Of a DNA stretch of 64,000 bases, positions 11,857-23,299 are shown piece after piece. The notes under the pieces were generated by a model. It did not search any database, was not told where the DNA came from, and saw nothing but the letters and a program-made list of their open reading frames with translations. Position 1 is the stretch's first letter, and each line of letters begins with the position of its first letter. Origin of the DNA: Gordionus sp. m RMFG-2023 (lineage: Eukaryota > Nematomorpha > Gordioida > Chordodea > Parachordodidae); contig NC_088777.1 in NCBI RefSeq assembly GCF_954871325.1, positions 22,235,366-22,299,365 of the forward strand. Direction: 5' to 3'. Both the position numbers and the translations under genes were made by a program.

Positions 11857-14800
11857 GTTTGATATTTAGATTTATCTATAAGTTTTATATTAAAAGGAAT
11901 AAATATTAAAAACTACACCTTAATAAATTTTCTGGAGTATCTTAAGTATGTTATAAATAATTTTAAACAAGTATATATTTATGCCAAAGAAAATACTTAA
12001 TAAACAACGATGTTCAAGAAAGACTTCGTGCACTAAAAATGATAAATTTGATACTTTTAGAAATAATAAATTCTATTGATGAAACAGAATGTAATTAATT
12101 ATAGACAAATATGTATATCTTTATAAAATAATCAGGTTTGCATTTATATAGATTCTTTTGCCATAGATTAAAGGATGAATTGGTTATAATACCTCATGTA
12201 TTATCTACACTTTACCTCATGGTAATTTTAAAACAATAAATTTAATAAAAACAATTTATTAGTTGAATTCCTTTAGTTTAACTAAAGAAATGGTTAGTAT
12301 TTTTTTAGTTTTATTACTTAATGATGAGGAACATGCAAGAAAACACACTGAAGTTGTTTTAGTATTTGATAATCAATCTCTGAAACAAGCAGATCGGTTT
12401 TTGATGTATAAAATTTTTCACACAATTTTAAAAAAATCGCCTGCATCGTGGTATAATCCAGTTGATCCTAAGCCTTCTTATTTTGAGGCAATTAAATTCT
12501 TACCAATATATATCGCAATAATTGTTGGTGAAAAAGATCCCAGAAATTTAATTCTTGTCTTTAAAACATCAATATTTGTTTTGGAGAATTTTACAAATTT
12601 AGGTAAAGATAATGAAAATTAAATTTATTGTGCAAAGTTAAAATTAGCAGATTAAAATAAAAATTTTAAATTGTGAAAAATAATTTTAAGTAGGTTTTTT
12701 TGCAATGATGCAAAAATGCAACATCCATAAATGTTTTTAAATTTCTTAAATAAGATTGATAAAACTTCTCCCATATTTAATTTGAATGATCTATTAAATT
12801 ATAGCCAAAAGAATGTTGTTTCTGCATATAATTATTATGTCCCCCATAAAATAAAAATAATCTTGTTTTGTACAACATAAATAAATAAGCAGTCATGTCA
12901 CTGGGGAAGTGTACACATTGGCTTAAAGAGTTGGTTTGATGAATCAGTAGAAATTATTAATTATTTATGGGGAGTAGATAATAATTGCATGGTCATTTTC
13001 TTACTCAACAATACATATAAGTATTTTAATTAAACAGTGTTTAATTTTTTTTAAATATTTTCCTCGTAAGGTAAATAATAATAGTAGGCCAATTCAAAAT
13101 ATTTTTGCTGACTCAGTGAGCCAACTATGCGGATATTAAGCCTCCAATATGAAGTGAGTTTTACCACTCAAAACTTGAATAAAATCTAGGCTAAGTCGAT
13201 TCAGCTTGGCCGTTTAACAACACTAATCATTTTGAAAATATTAGCAAAAAAGGAAGGTCTTTTTGAAAATATTAGTTAAAAAAGGACTAGTGATGCCACT
13301 GAATATGAATGATTTTAATTTATAACATGGTGATTATTTGGAAAACAGATACAATAATTTATTTTACGAACACGAATAATAAAAATACGAATGAAGATAA
13401 TATATTATTTGTATATTTTGTATCTATTATTCGATCGAATTATTCATATAAAATAAAATTATTTTATTATATTCATAGAATATTGGCAATTTTATATTTG
13501 GAAAATATATAAAAACTATTCATTCCTATTTTGATAAATATGCCTATGACGGAGAAACGAGCAACCTTACTATTTTGATGCAAAACAGATAAACTTAAAA
13601 AGCTCTCAACAATAATTTGGATATCGTTTAATTCGAATTTATTTTTATAATTTGCATAATTAAAATATTTTTATTTATTTCTCAGTAAAATTTGTTCATC
13701 TTTTATCTGGAAAGAATAATTTTTACGAGCAATCCCTTTTTTTTAAACTCAAAATTTTTAATCAAATAATATCTTTATTATTCATATGAATATGAATAAA
13801 TAATTATTCAATTCGTATTAAATTTCAAAGTATTTTTATATTCTTAAACCAAATTTAAAAAATATTTATAAATGGTAAGATACGATTATATAATCAGAAA
13901 GAGTGGAAATAATAGGACCTTTTACATCTTATGTGCATCTCTTTTATAGACATAAATATGATTACCAAAACTCACATGTTTCTAAAATAAGAAACAATTC
14001 GCCTTTTTCATAAATATTTTTTATAAATAATTAATTTTTAGATATCATCTTAGTACGAATGGCGTCTGAAAATTTTCATTTTTTCATTGTTTACTCTATA
14101 AAATATCCTATAAAATTAGTTTTAAAAAAAATCAAACTATTTCTTATTCGTGTATTATTCATTCTTACAAAAACGAATACTAAATTTTTCAATTCTATTT
14201 TCTGGGGGCCTATTCTTATGCATATAAAATTGTTAAATTGCAAGAAATATTTTTAAAAAAAATTGTTTAAAAAAACCCATACAAAATTATTTTTTTAAAA
14301 CTTAAAAGAAATTTCACTCTTATCACTATTATTTTAAATCTATATTATAATATTTGATTTTCAGTTATTAGTATATTAGCATAGTCAAGGTGGGAGATTA
14401 GGATAAATAAGGAATTTTCAAAATCTATTGAGCTAGAATGAAGGTATAATTTTTATTTTTTGATTATCTTATATTTTAAAACTAAAAACATTCTAGAGCA
14501 TAATTGCTAAAATAGAAATCTAACTTTTCTAAATTCTAAATATTTCAAAAATTTGCACATTAAAATTTTGTTTTGATATGTTCTTAGCCTAACTTTACTA
14601 TTATATCTTTTAATATTTTTTTATGGTCAATTCAAAAATGATATCCATAGTAAAAATATACATTTAACCAATTTACACAAAAAATACGTGTTATCAAATT
14701 TTATCCGGACTCTGTCCAAAGGCTAAAAAAATTAGAGCCGGGCAGGATCCGCATATAATATATTTTTGTCCATCTGGGAAACGTTATATTGAGAATCTAC

Positions 14801-17800
14801 ATTTTATTGTTTACATTGTCAAACTTGTTTTTTTCAGATAATGTGATCGAAGAAATTTTTGAGATAACGGCTTGCTATTTCCCTATCGATTATAAATCCC
14901 ATCAACCCATGCGAGAACTATATTCATTAGTTTCTGATAAGGGCTTGAATTTTTTTGACGTTGATCACGTGGAAAAAGATTTCGTTACCTCAGATATGCT
15001 TTGCATATCCTTAGGAAATTGTTTAAATTCAAGACCTGAATTTATAGAATACTTGCTACCTCTCGTCATAGAAAAGTCTCAGTCTTTGTTACCTATTGCT
15101 CAAAAAGAATCGTATATCTTGTTGACAAAATTACTCCAAAAATGCAGCACTTCGACGGAAGAGGGTAAAATATTTGCGAATGCTTTTAATTCTTATTGCC
15201 GTGAGAACCCTGATTTATTAGAAGAATTTCAACGTTTGGTTTTTGGAGCTGAAAATCAATTCGACGATCACTATTGGCCTAATATGGCCGGCAAAAACGA
15301 TTTAGTAATTAACCTTCCCAATAATGATACGCTGGAAATCAAAGACGCTGGAATTAACGAAAAAACAACCCTAGAAATATGTGCTTCAAATTTAATGAAT
15401 GCATTATTTAGCTATCATTTTTTTGGAAAAGATTCCGAATTTCTTATACCAATTAATGATTATGATAATTTATTTAAAGAGAAATTTATAAATCCATTTT
15501 TGAGTGCTTGCATATATCAACTACACAAACGGCTAAACGAGAGATTATCTTTATTTCAAAAAACTGATACATATGAATCAATTCAGGATTTAAATATATC
15601 AAATCTCGATTTTCTTAGTAAAAAATTTATCAAAAATGTCAATGAGTTTGATAATGATATTATATATTATGAGAATGATGATAACATGATAACATCAGGT
15701 ATTTCGAGATTAACAAAAAAAATTACGAATAATAATAATGCTAACACGTCCATTACTGGCATCTTAAAATTGTTAATAGCTACCGATTTTAGTTACTCTG
15801 AGGTTAGTCTCGATTTAGTTTTCCCTGTACAAGAACTGGCTTATATTGATAGTAATAAAAGGAATTCGATTATCATCATTATCTTGGAAAATCTTGCTCA
15901 GGCTTTATACCTCACCTCATTTTATATTGTTACAGATAGAGAACACATAAATGACAACACCTTTGTATGTCACCTTAAAGATGATTGCGAGCGAATAAGC
16001 GAAGTTTTAGAGATGTTTGCTAATAAATTTACCGACTCCAGTAATATTAATCCGAATCAGCTGCCATGTAAGGTCACACTATATATTAATGATTATTGAT
16101 TTTTTTTTAGATAAAGACAAACTGATATCATTTACTAAAAATATTTTTGAACAACTCGATAAATGGCTCAATATTATACTAGTGAACGAGGCCGATATTA
16201 AAATTAGTTCAATATCTATACTATTTTTCTTACAAATCGGCATGCGTCTAACAAACATTCTCTTAGTAATCAGGCAAAGATATTATAGATATATTACCAA
16301 TCAATTGGTCGATATGGATTCATTTTTCATCAAGATACTAAGCTCTATCAACCATGTTTTAGAAAATTTATCGGAATCCAGTTTAAACGTAAAATTCAAG
16401 TATAAGATCTTAATTTTAAATAATGCACCATAAAAAAATTAGCTAGAGTTGTATACACTATACAATTTATTTTTAAAATATGATTTTATGGTTGACTAAT
16501 GACCCCCCCCCCCAACTATAACAAAAAGCAAAACAAACGATAAATTTGAAAAAAGTATCGACTAGATAAAAATGAAATTCCTAAATGATAATATAAATAG
16601 CAAAATAATATTTTTATTTTTACACAATTTATTCATTTTTAAAGTTTGACGAAAATTAGTAAACCATGTATTTAGTTATACTAGAATCCCCTATAAATTT
16701 GTAATTTAATGTTAATTTTATGAAGAAACTTCTACTCTTAATCGTTACTTGTTTAAAATGATCGTTTTGGATTACCAATCTATAAAATTTATTTTTAAGC
16801 TAGAAGCCTTCAAAAATCACCATTTTCATTACTCCTCACTTCTCAGACCACTTCAATCAATTAAAAGCTTTTCTATCACCATTTTGCATAAAGTGGCAAT
16901 TATTGAACTGCTATTAAGTGATTACGAATTTTGTGTTATCATACACTTTTAGTCATGTCTTTTATTTTCTTATATATTTAAATTTTATAATGGCGAAAAG
17001 GTTAACATTACATCGCTTATTAATTCTCTGCATATCGAATCAGTATCAATTGACGTATGATTTTTTTTCCAATTTACTTCAAGAACAATTCGCAGCAAAG
17101 TCATCTTATATAGGTAACAAAAACTTTGTGTTATTATTTTTTTATAACTGCACCAATATTATATTAAATCTATAACTGATCTGCTCCGATATTGCCCCTT
17201 ATAAAATATATTAACCTATATTTTTTAAATGATTCGATCCCTATCTCTAGAAACCCTTCAAAGATCCCCCCTAATACATTTTATTGGCGATGAAACTCTT
17301 GTCTTTACCCTGGTCATCTTTTACATATTATTAGTTTTTCTTCCTGAAAAATGTTAATAATTATTTATTGTTTATAATCCTTTATTCATCGGGGAAGAGA
17401 TGGTAGGGGGTCTAGTGGCACCGAATAATATGCCGCAAGAATAATTGAATCCTCAAAATAAAAAATATTTTTCTTTCTTCTTAGCTAATATTTCAAGTTA
17501 AATTTATAGATAAAAGTAGTGTTGTTAAACGGCTCGTTTCGAGCCGATTTTTAAGTACGGCTAACTCAATATTTTATCCAGGAAAATATTACGCAAGCCT
17601 GAAGATTGTAGACATATATTATCGAAAATCTCGAGGCTTTTACAATATTTTTCTGGCGAAAATATTGAGTTAGTCGTTTTTAAAAATCAGCTCAAAACGA
17701 GCCGTTTAACAACACTAGATAAAAGAATTCTGATAACGGTTTCTTTTTTGCTTACGTCATAAGTTGAATTTTTTTTATTAACCGTATAATTAAGAAGGTG

Positions 17801-20800
17801 CTGTGAATTTTTCTTCTTAATTTACTTTTTTAAGTTTCATAAATCAATTATAAATGACATAAATATTTAAAAAAAATAATATTGAATTTCCTTCCTTTTC
17901 AACAATACGGAATTTCAAAACTTACCATCTCAGAAAATGCAAATCTTATTTCGCGAAATTCACAGAGAAAAAATCATTAGACTATTAGTTTAGATAAGCA
18001 TTTGGATATGATATAAAATTCTATTGAATATTGCTATTAAATAATAACTCGATGACATTTAGAAAATAATGGATACCAATTAATCTATCATTTAAAATAG
18101 AATAGGAGGCACATTTTAGAATTATAAAAATGGAGATGTTTTGATTTTTATAAAAAAGTGGAAATATGTGATTAAAACGTTTTTTAAATATAGCTGAAAA
18201 TTTATATAAATGTAAATATCGGCATTGTATCAGTGGATAAATATCGAATAGGTGAAAAATTATGAATCGATGCAGTCCTAATTTTAATATTATGTTTTCT
18301 TTAAAGCTCTCAATTATGATAACTACCTGTTAGTAGAATCTCTTGCAATTTTAGCCAATCCTTTCATTGATATGAATTCATCAGGAAACAAACTAACTAT
18401 TATACCTAATATCGAAAGACTTATCAGATGTTTATTAAATCAACTAACAGGTTGTAGATATTTAAATGCTAAAATTAATTGTTTAATTTTAATAAATTTT
18501 TAAATAATTACATTATAATTGATCAAGCTTTTCATTTTTCATTAGAAAACTCTTCATCCCAAAATATTGCCTTAATTCTTCTTTTTCACATATTTGACCG
18601 CTGGAAAACAGAGTTGAACAATAAAAAAAACACCGAAACAATATCTGCAGGCACCTTTTTAAATCATTTAATTTTTTCGACCTTTAATCAAGAACACTTT
18701 GAAATAATTTTAAATCATTACATCTCGGTTGTTGATAAGGATTGCAAAAATTTTAACAATTCCGTAATTAAAAATACTTCCACCAACAATGCAGCTGCTC
18801 CGGCAGATTTAATCATGGAAAATAAATCAATCGAAAATTTACAACAGGGTATTCATCTTAAAATTATTAAAAGTATAAACGATATCATTGTACATGTAAA
18901 TCCGCAAACTATCATAAAATCGTTTGAGAATCCTTTTATTGATCCGACTATCATCCACGAATACTCTAAAAAGTGCGAAACCAATTTCAAGCATTTATAT
19001 CTCTTGGTAATTAGTATAAGGAAGAATATATTAGGGCAGGGTTAAGATAATGGTTTTATATAGTAAAGTATACTGTTGTAAATGAGAATAAAGAAAATGC
19101 AAATAATAAAAATCATAGGAAAAAGGGTCTAAAAACTTTGCATATATATAGTTAATTTTATCTATTTTCATTGGTTATTGATAGTATCAGGAAATTTATA
19201 CAAATAGTGAAATCTTACATAGTCATCCTCAATGGCTACACCCAAAAAATGACGATACTTTTAAATGACTTTGGTCAAGTAATATTTTATTATACAATTT
19301 ATATGCCAAATTTTATTATATTTTTTACAGGTTAATAATAGGAAGCAATTTTTAGATACATATCATGAGATTTTGCCTTATTTATTCATATACCTGAACC
19401 TCACAGAAAATACAACCATGTTTTACAACGTTTATTTTTAAAAACATAGACCTAAAATTATAAAATATATTTTTTTATTAGTTACTATACCAAGAAAAGA
19501 ATCTTGAAAATCTCGCGTTTTTGATAAATTTTATTAACTGTTTATCAGATATGTTATACGCATTTCTAGCCAATGTCACAGCCGAATTTTCGAATTATAA
19601 ATTATATATCTTATCTTACAAATGTTTGAGCAGCACAATAAACAATTTGATGATGACATCTCTAAAAGGTACAAATAGTTTGTAATTTTTTCATAGAAAA
19701 GAAAGAAAGAATGAATCATATTTTTTATGCTTTTATAACTATTTATCAGAGACCTGCAGGTCCGGTACCGGGTACATGGACTGGCCATGGCCTGAATTTT
19801 TAAAAAAAATAATGCCCAGACCGGCTTTTAAAACCAAATATCTTAAAACATCATTGTTGGCTATAAAAATTAAAAAGAAATATTATATTTTAAAAAAATT
19901 TGGGCCGGGTCCAGCGTCTACATGTGGATGCAACCCCTCCCCCCTCAAAAACCTATACCTACCCCCCTAAAAATTCCCGCCTATATTCCCACATTTAATT
20001 GCACCTTTTTTAAAGTAATTGTACACCTTCATTACTTAAAAAAAGGAACTTATATGATTACTGCCAACTTTCAAAATATTGCGAATGTAAAAGTTATTTT
20101 ATATAACATGAATTCAATAAAAACTCCCTCATTTACAATTAATGCATTATTATAGTATATTGTTTGGCATGAATATGAGTTGATTGAATTTTTAACCCTT
20201 TTAAATTAAATTTAAAATAATAGCACCAGAAATAGTTTTATTTGGAAAATAATGTCTATGATTGTGTGCCATCTATAGATTTAGTTGATGTTTAGCAATA
20301 TCTTTATATTAGGTCTATAATAATACTATTAATTTTTACAGCAATACATTTAACCTTATTTCATTTAAAAATTTAATCGATAACCCCCCCCCCCCAATTA
20401 AATATATCCTATTGGATGCAAACTGTTCCTACCCTTTTCCGCTCATGTAGACGCTGAAACAAAGCCGGGCCAAAAAAATCCGGACCAGGCCATGCAAATA
20501 GGACTTCTGCCTCTGATATTTATGAAATAATCAACAATTCTCTATTTTTAGAAAGTTGTGATAACATGTTAATAATTGTTACACCACTTATTGAAAGCAT
20601 TCTGGCTAGAATACATAAATCAATCACCAACTTAGCCACGGCATTGCCATGTTCTTGTCATGTGATCGATTATAAAAATTCTCACATTAATAATTACACC
20701 ATTTTGAAACTTGACCACATCGATAATATGAAACTCATCAATGAACACATTTTTTACCTCTACGGTAATATAATTAAATCATGTTTAACTGTTAGAATCA

Positions 20801-22123
20801 AGGAACCCTTTCATTATGCCACTCTATATGACACTATTATGGAAAATGTACATTTAAAAAATTATACTAAAATTAATTTGAATTTTATATAGCATTAAAA
20901 AAATTGAGTTAGTTTTATTGAAGTACTTAATATCAAATTTTATAGAACTGTATAGCCTTAAAAAAATTATAATTTAATTATTTTATGAAATTTCGTTTTC
21001 ATAACCCATTAGTTAATGACATTCTTGAAATGCCCAGTTCATAGTATATATATCAGCAACTATACCTTGCCTGCTCTATTCGATACTAATGATGAAAAAG
21101 GTAAATATTCTTTATGGAAACAAAAACTATTCGTCTACATGTCGCCTAAGATTTTGTCGTTGTATAAAGAATATAAAGGTACCTAATATAATATCTAAAA
21201 GATTATTAACAAGTATACACTGGTGGGGTATGAGGTCAAATTTTGCTCAAATTAGGAAATTGAAATGTTAAGATTAATTTGGTATCAAATATTGTTAAAT
21301 TATTAAGTCGCCCACATCGCGAAGATTTAAAATAGACAAATATTTATCATTTACAAGATTTATAAAATACCTAATTATTTAATTTTATTACAGTATTACG
21401 GCACAGTTATTGTTTAGCTTTATCACTAATGATTCAAGATTTACCTCTTCAAATAATTTTATCCGAAATGACTAAAGTTTTTATGTATTTATTTTATAAT
21501 GAATTAACTTTTTTTTTTAAAAAATACATAATCTATAAAAATTTTTAATGCACCCTATTTTCAAACAAAAATGAATCCTAGTTTTTCCCAATCTTAGTCG
21601 AAACTTTAAACAACAAAAGCGGCAATATGAGTAATCATCTTATCTTATTGAGAATAATATTGAAAATTATTACACATTGGCCCAATTCCATACCATCCAA
21701 TTATCTCTCGAACCTTATTGACTTATGCTGTTACCCAGAGATTCAACAAAATCATATAAATATGGTAATGGTAACCAACCATGATCAATATTTTATAAAA
21801 CATTATATTTAGATTTGTAATTAATTAAAAGCATATATTTATTTTTACCAACCTTTTATATTTAAAAGGAAACAAAAATTATTCGAATAAAAATCTTATC
21901 CGCTACTATCCAGCACTTTGAGCCAAGTATAATATCGCCTTATAAAGCACAAATTTTGACATTTCTCAAAACGAAATTGGATGATCCAAAACGTTTGATA
22001 AGAAAAGAAACATCGAAAGCCACAAGTTCTTGGTACATAATATTTTATTATCTTTTTACAAACTATATCTATATTTTGAAGTTATTTATTGGAAATCAAC
22101 AAGCGTCCAAATTAATCAAGTGA
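11778..22123 (+). CDS. MMS19: MMS19-like cytosolic iron-sulfur assembly component (multi-exon gene)
   Basis: A HEAT-repeat protein related to MMS19/Met18, which in studied eukaryotes hands iron-sulfur clusters to cytosolic and nuclear enzymes such as DNA polymerases and helicases. Diagnostic segments are seen in order: CHRLKDELVIIPHVL (exon 3), VGEKDPRNLILVFK (exon 4; GEKDPRNLLVAF in human), EEIFEITACYFPIDY and FIEYLLPLVIEK (exon 5), and at the C-terminus SPYKAQILTFLKTKLDDPKR then LIRKETSKATSSW (exon 16; matches YKPQVIRALAKPLDDKKRLVRKE in human). Sixteen exons are proposed. Splice phases agree at almost every junction; exon 1 to exon 2 is unresolved. The predicted length is about 1.3 kb of codons, longer than the roughly 1030 residues of the human protein, with Asn/Lys/Ile-rich expansions. 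Introns range from 43 nt to 2.2 kb and carry transposons. No disabling change was seen. Confidence 0.9.
11972..12090 (+). CDS. MMS19: MMS19 exon 2
   Basis: Reads NNDVQERLRALKMINLILLE, matching the NPEPRTRARGIQLL region of human MMS19. The 5' boundary is uncertain (AG at 11971 or 11989). The donor is GAAT|GTAATT, phase 1, and joins exon 3 to form a Cys codon. Confidence 0.65.
12136..12221 (+). CDS. MMS19: MMS19 exon 3
   Basis: Acceptor AATCAG|GT and donor ATG|GTAATT. Encodes FFCHRLKDELVIIPHVLSTL, a clear match to FYENRLKDHHLVIPSVLQGL of human MMS19. Intron 2 is 45 nt and intron 3 is 41 nt, so very short introns are normal in this gene. Confidence 0.8.
12263..12602 (+). CDS. MMS19: MMS19 exon 4
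   Basis: Begins after TTATTAG in phase 0 and ends TTAG|GTAAAG in phase 1. Holds the family signature GEKDPRNLILVFK. Codons continuing past the donor are intronic. Confidence 0.85.
12603..14837. other. MMS19 intron 4 (2.2 kb), mostly decayed DNA
   Basis: The longest MMS19 intron. It contains a worn copy of the TAGTGTTGTTAAACGG MITE family (about 13050-13235). A 49-codon open stretch at 12731-12880 resembles nothing I know. Other short open stretches here (13309-13512, 14059-14256) are AT-rich chance frames. Confidence 0.6.
13050..13235. mobile_element. Worn MITE copy of the AACAACACTA family
   Basis: Ends in CGTTTAACAACACTA, the terminus of the intact MITE at 17517-17717. The interior is diverged. 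The left end is not clear. Confidence 0.5.
14838..16067 (+). CDS. MMS19: MMS19 exon 5 (largest exon)
   Basis: Acceptor TTTTTTTCAG|AT completes an Asp codon with exon 4. Encodes about 410 residues, starting DNVIEEIFEITACYFPIDY, the best conserved MMS19 block, followed by CLNSRPEFIEYLLPLVIEK. Later parts are diverged and Asn-rich. The frame is open upstream to 14789 but that part is intron. The donor CCAT|GTAAGG is strong. Confidence 0.9.
16111..16399 (+). CDS. MMS19: MMS19 exon 6
   Basis: Preceded by a 43-nt intron (16068-16110) ending in a run of nine T then AG. The junction makes a Tyr codon. Encodes helical HEAT-like sequence (KDKLISFTKNIFEQLDKWL). The donor is most likely TTCAA|GTATAAG. 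Confidence 0.8.
17001..17113 (+). CDS. MMS19: MMS19 exon 7
   Basis: Encodes LTLHRLLILCISNQYQLTYD and on to FAAKSSYI. An alternative acceptor at 16952 (CTTTTAG) is in the same frame and would add 16 hydrophobic residues. The donor ATAG|GTAACA is phase 1 and fits exon 8. Confidence 0.65.
17517..17717. mobile_element. Intact 201-bp hAT-type MITE with exact TSD, in MMS19 intron 7
   Basis: Begins TAGTGTTGTTAAACGGCTCG and ends CGAGCCGTTTAACAACACTA, a perfect 20-bp inverted pair. It is flanked by GATAAAAG at 17509-17516 and again at 17718-17725. The two halves are largely self-complementary (ACTCAATATTTT... pairs with ...AAAATATTGAGT). Diverged relatives lie at 13050-13235, 27311-27432, 30805-30930 and 40544-40755. 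Confidence 0.92.
18307..18450 (+). CDS. MMS19: MMS19 exon 8
   Basis: Acceptor TTTAAAG|CT gives an Ala codon with exon 7. Encodes NYDNYLLVESLAILANPFID. The donor is ACAG|GTTGTA, phase 1. Confidence 0.75.
18546..19006 (+). CDS. MMS19: MMS19 exon 9
   Basis: Acceptor TTCATTAG|AA completes a Glu codon; intron 8 is 95 nt. About 154 residues of helical HEAT-type sequence. The donor CTCTTG|GTAATT (phase 0) is chosen because the next exon needs phase 0. Confidence 0.75.
19331..19429 (+). CDS. MMS19: MMS19 exon 10
   Basis: Acceptor TTTTTTACAG|GTT and donor ACAAC|GTTTAT. Reads FLDTYHEILPYLFIYLNLTEN. It keeps phase 0 on both sides and is followed by a 52-nt intron. Confidence 0.65.
19482..19668 (+). 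CDS. MMS19: MMS19 exon 11
   Basis: Acceptor TTTATTAG|TTA, donor AAAAG|GTACAA. Encodes ENLAFLINFINCLSDMLYA and SYKCLSSTINNLMM, helical repeats of the HEAT kind. Confidence 0.75.
19747..20515. mobile_element. 769-bp TIR element in MMS19 intron 11
   Basis: Left end CAGAGACCTGCAGGTCCGG, right end GGACTTCTGCCTCTG. The flanks are CTATTTAT (19739-19746) and ATATTTAT (20516-20523), seven of eight identical. GC-rich blocks of the GGCCCGG type lie just inside both ends. This insertion makes up most of the 883-nt intron, so the intron was about 100 nt before it. Reading frames across it (19776-20155) are not genes. Related elements lie at 28345, 44158, 48070 and 51324. Confidence 0.85.
20552..20790 (+). 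CDS. MMS19: MMS19 exon 12
   Basis: Acceptor ATTTTTAG|AA gives a Glu codon with exon 11. Encodes IIVTPLIESILARIHKSITN. The donor is AACT|GTTAGA (20790), or alternatively AAAAT|GTACAT (20847); both are phase 0 and fit exon 13. Confidence 0.65.
21013..21178 (+). CDS. MMS19: MMS19 exon 13
   Basis: Acceptor CCCATTAG|TTA. Encodes YTLPALFDTNDEKG and WKQKLFVYMSPKILSLYK, matching the MFRQRFFTDNVPALVQGF neighbourhood of human MMS19. The donor is AAAG|GTACCT, phase 1. Confidence 0.75.
21394..21476 (+). CDS. MMS19: MMS19 exon 14
   Basis: Acceptor TTATTACAG|TA. Reads RHSYCLALSLMIQDLPLQII then LSEMTK, aligning with GLSHVLNRLPKPVLLPELP of human MMS19. The donor is AAA|GTTTTT. Confidence 0.85.
21582..21764 (+). 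CDS. MMS19: MMS19 exon 15
   Basis: Acceptor ATCCTAG|TTT. Reads FFPILVETLNNKSG and HLILLRIILKIITHWP, continuing the C-terminal HEAT repeats in the right order. The donor ATATG|GTAATG is phase 0. Confidence 0.85.
21869..22123 (+). CDS. MMS19: MMS19 exon 16 with stop codon
   Basis: Acceptor TTAAAAG|GAA. Reads IQHFEPSIISPYKAQILTFL, then KTKLDDPKRLIRKE, then SKATSSW, the most conserved C-terminal block. About 28 further residues run to TGA at 22121-22123. Human MMS19 ends shortly after the matching GEWF, so the tail here is slightly long or could be spliced. Confidence 0.88.
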   Translation, partial: ETKIIRIKILSATIQHFEPSIISPYKAQILTFLKTKLDDPKRLIRKETSKATSSWYIIFYYLFTNYIYILKLFIGNQQASKLIK

Positions 22124-22135
22124 CTAACCATTCAA

Positions 22136-22345
22136 TCATTTTCTCGACATTTTTCTATAAGCCATACTTATATCTCGTTTCCCTTCCACGTATAAATCTT
22201 GGTACAGGTTTTGAGGAATAAGTCTGAAGAGGTAAATTATGGTTCCGAGAGTGAATAATATAAACATTACGATGCATATAACATATAGGATAATCATGAG
22301 GAGTTGTTCAACATCTGATTCATTATATAAAAATTGATATGACAT
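22136..22345 (-). CDS. Small single-pass membrane protein candidate, convergent with MMS19
   Basis: A 69-codon frame whose stop lies 12 bases past the MMS19 stop, tail to tail. About residues 14-41 form one strongly hydrophobic segment (LLMIILYVICIVMFILFTLG), flanked by an acidic N-terminus (NESDVEQ) and a basic C-terminus (GKRDISMAYRKMSRK), so a type with the basic side in the cytosol is plausible. I do not recognise the family. It may be the last exon of a longer minus-strand gene: an AATCAG before the codons VEQLL could be a splice acceptor. Its composition (charged tail, few Asn/Lys runs) is less random than other short frames here. Confidence 0.45.
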   Translation of the reverse strand: MSYQFLYNESDVEQLLMIILYVICIVMFILFTLGTIIYLFRLIPQNLYQDLYVEGKRDISMAYRKMSRK

Positions 22346-22928
22346 TCAATAAAGAACTGTTAAAAATCATATTTATATATCTACCAAAAATTTTCAACAT
22401 AGGCCATTAAGATTATGATAAAACCAATTGTATGTGAGGTGTCCCGGTTTCAATTTTATATATATTCTTTACAATTAAAGTTTTTATGTGAAAATTTGTT
22501 AAAAAAATTAAATTTTTATAATATTGTTTTCGTAGAATTTTAGGTTTTTTCACACTTTTTAAATAGAAAAACAAACTACATGATTTTATAAAAAATTAAA
22601 AGGATTTTATAAATTTAAAAGAAATGAAAGCAAATATTCGCTTAGAAATGGTCAATTAAATATCAAAATTTTACTCATCAAGCTTTGGAGAAAAAATTAT
22701 TAAGAAAGAAATGCGTATAGAATATTGGACTAATTATTTTTTATACTTAATATTTAGAGCTTAAAAGAAATTTTACAAAATTAACCATAAGTTATAATTT
22801 AATTATCCTCTTATTTTTTTTTATCTTTAAATAAAATAAATAACTATTTTATAAAGTTTAATTAGTTAAAAATAAAAATAATTTAGAAATGGAAATATAT
22901 TAGTTTTAAATTAGTGTTTATCAAAACC
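22346..22928. other. AT-rich gap
   Basis: No gene seen. The stretch near 22600-22660 (TTAAAAGAAATGAAAGCAAA) has a relative near 57295-57320, so part of this is probably an old repeat. Confidence 0.4.
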
Positions 22929-23299
22929 TAGTGTTGTTAAATGGTTGGTTTTATATGATCTCCACCCTGGATTGTGGTCGGGAAAATAAAATGGGTTGAT
23001 CTAATCAAATCTTTTAACCCAAGCACCCATTCGAGTTCTAATTTTGTATTGTATTTTATATAGAATAAACAATAATTAATGTGGAATTCTTGCACCCTTC
23101 AAGCCAGTCAAACCAGGCTCGGACCTAAGAATTTAAAAATATTTTAAATCTGGCCAGGCTCAGGCTTAATTTTTTTTTAAATATCTCTCCTTGCAAATAA
23201 ATTGATAATAAGAATTTGTCTGTGTGTGATAAGGATAAATTAATTAGTGATTTTAATTTAGTTATCTTAAAAACGTGTATTTTATATTTTTTAATTAAT

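Noticed and set aside
12731-12880. 49-codon open stretch (MFLNFLNKIDKTSPIFNLND) in MMS19 intron 4
   Set aside because: No similarity recognised and no splice partners in phase with exons 4 and 5, which join directly; kept only as a note.
14789-14837. ATG-like extension of the large MMS19 frame with a signal-peptide look (MRIYILLFTLSNLFF)
   Set aside because: The exon begins at 14838 after a strong TTTTTTTCAG acceptor and joins exon 4 in phase; the hydrophobic leader is intron read-through.
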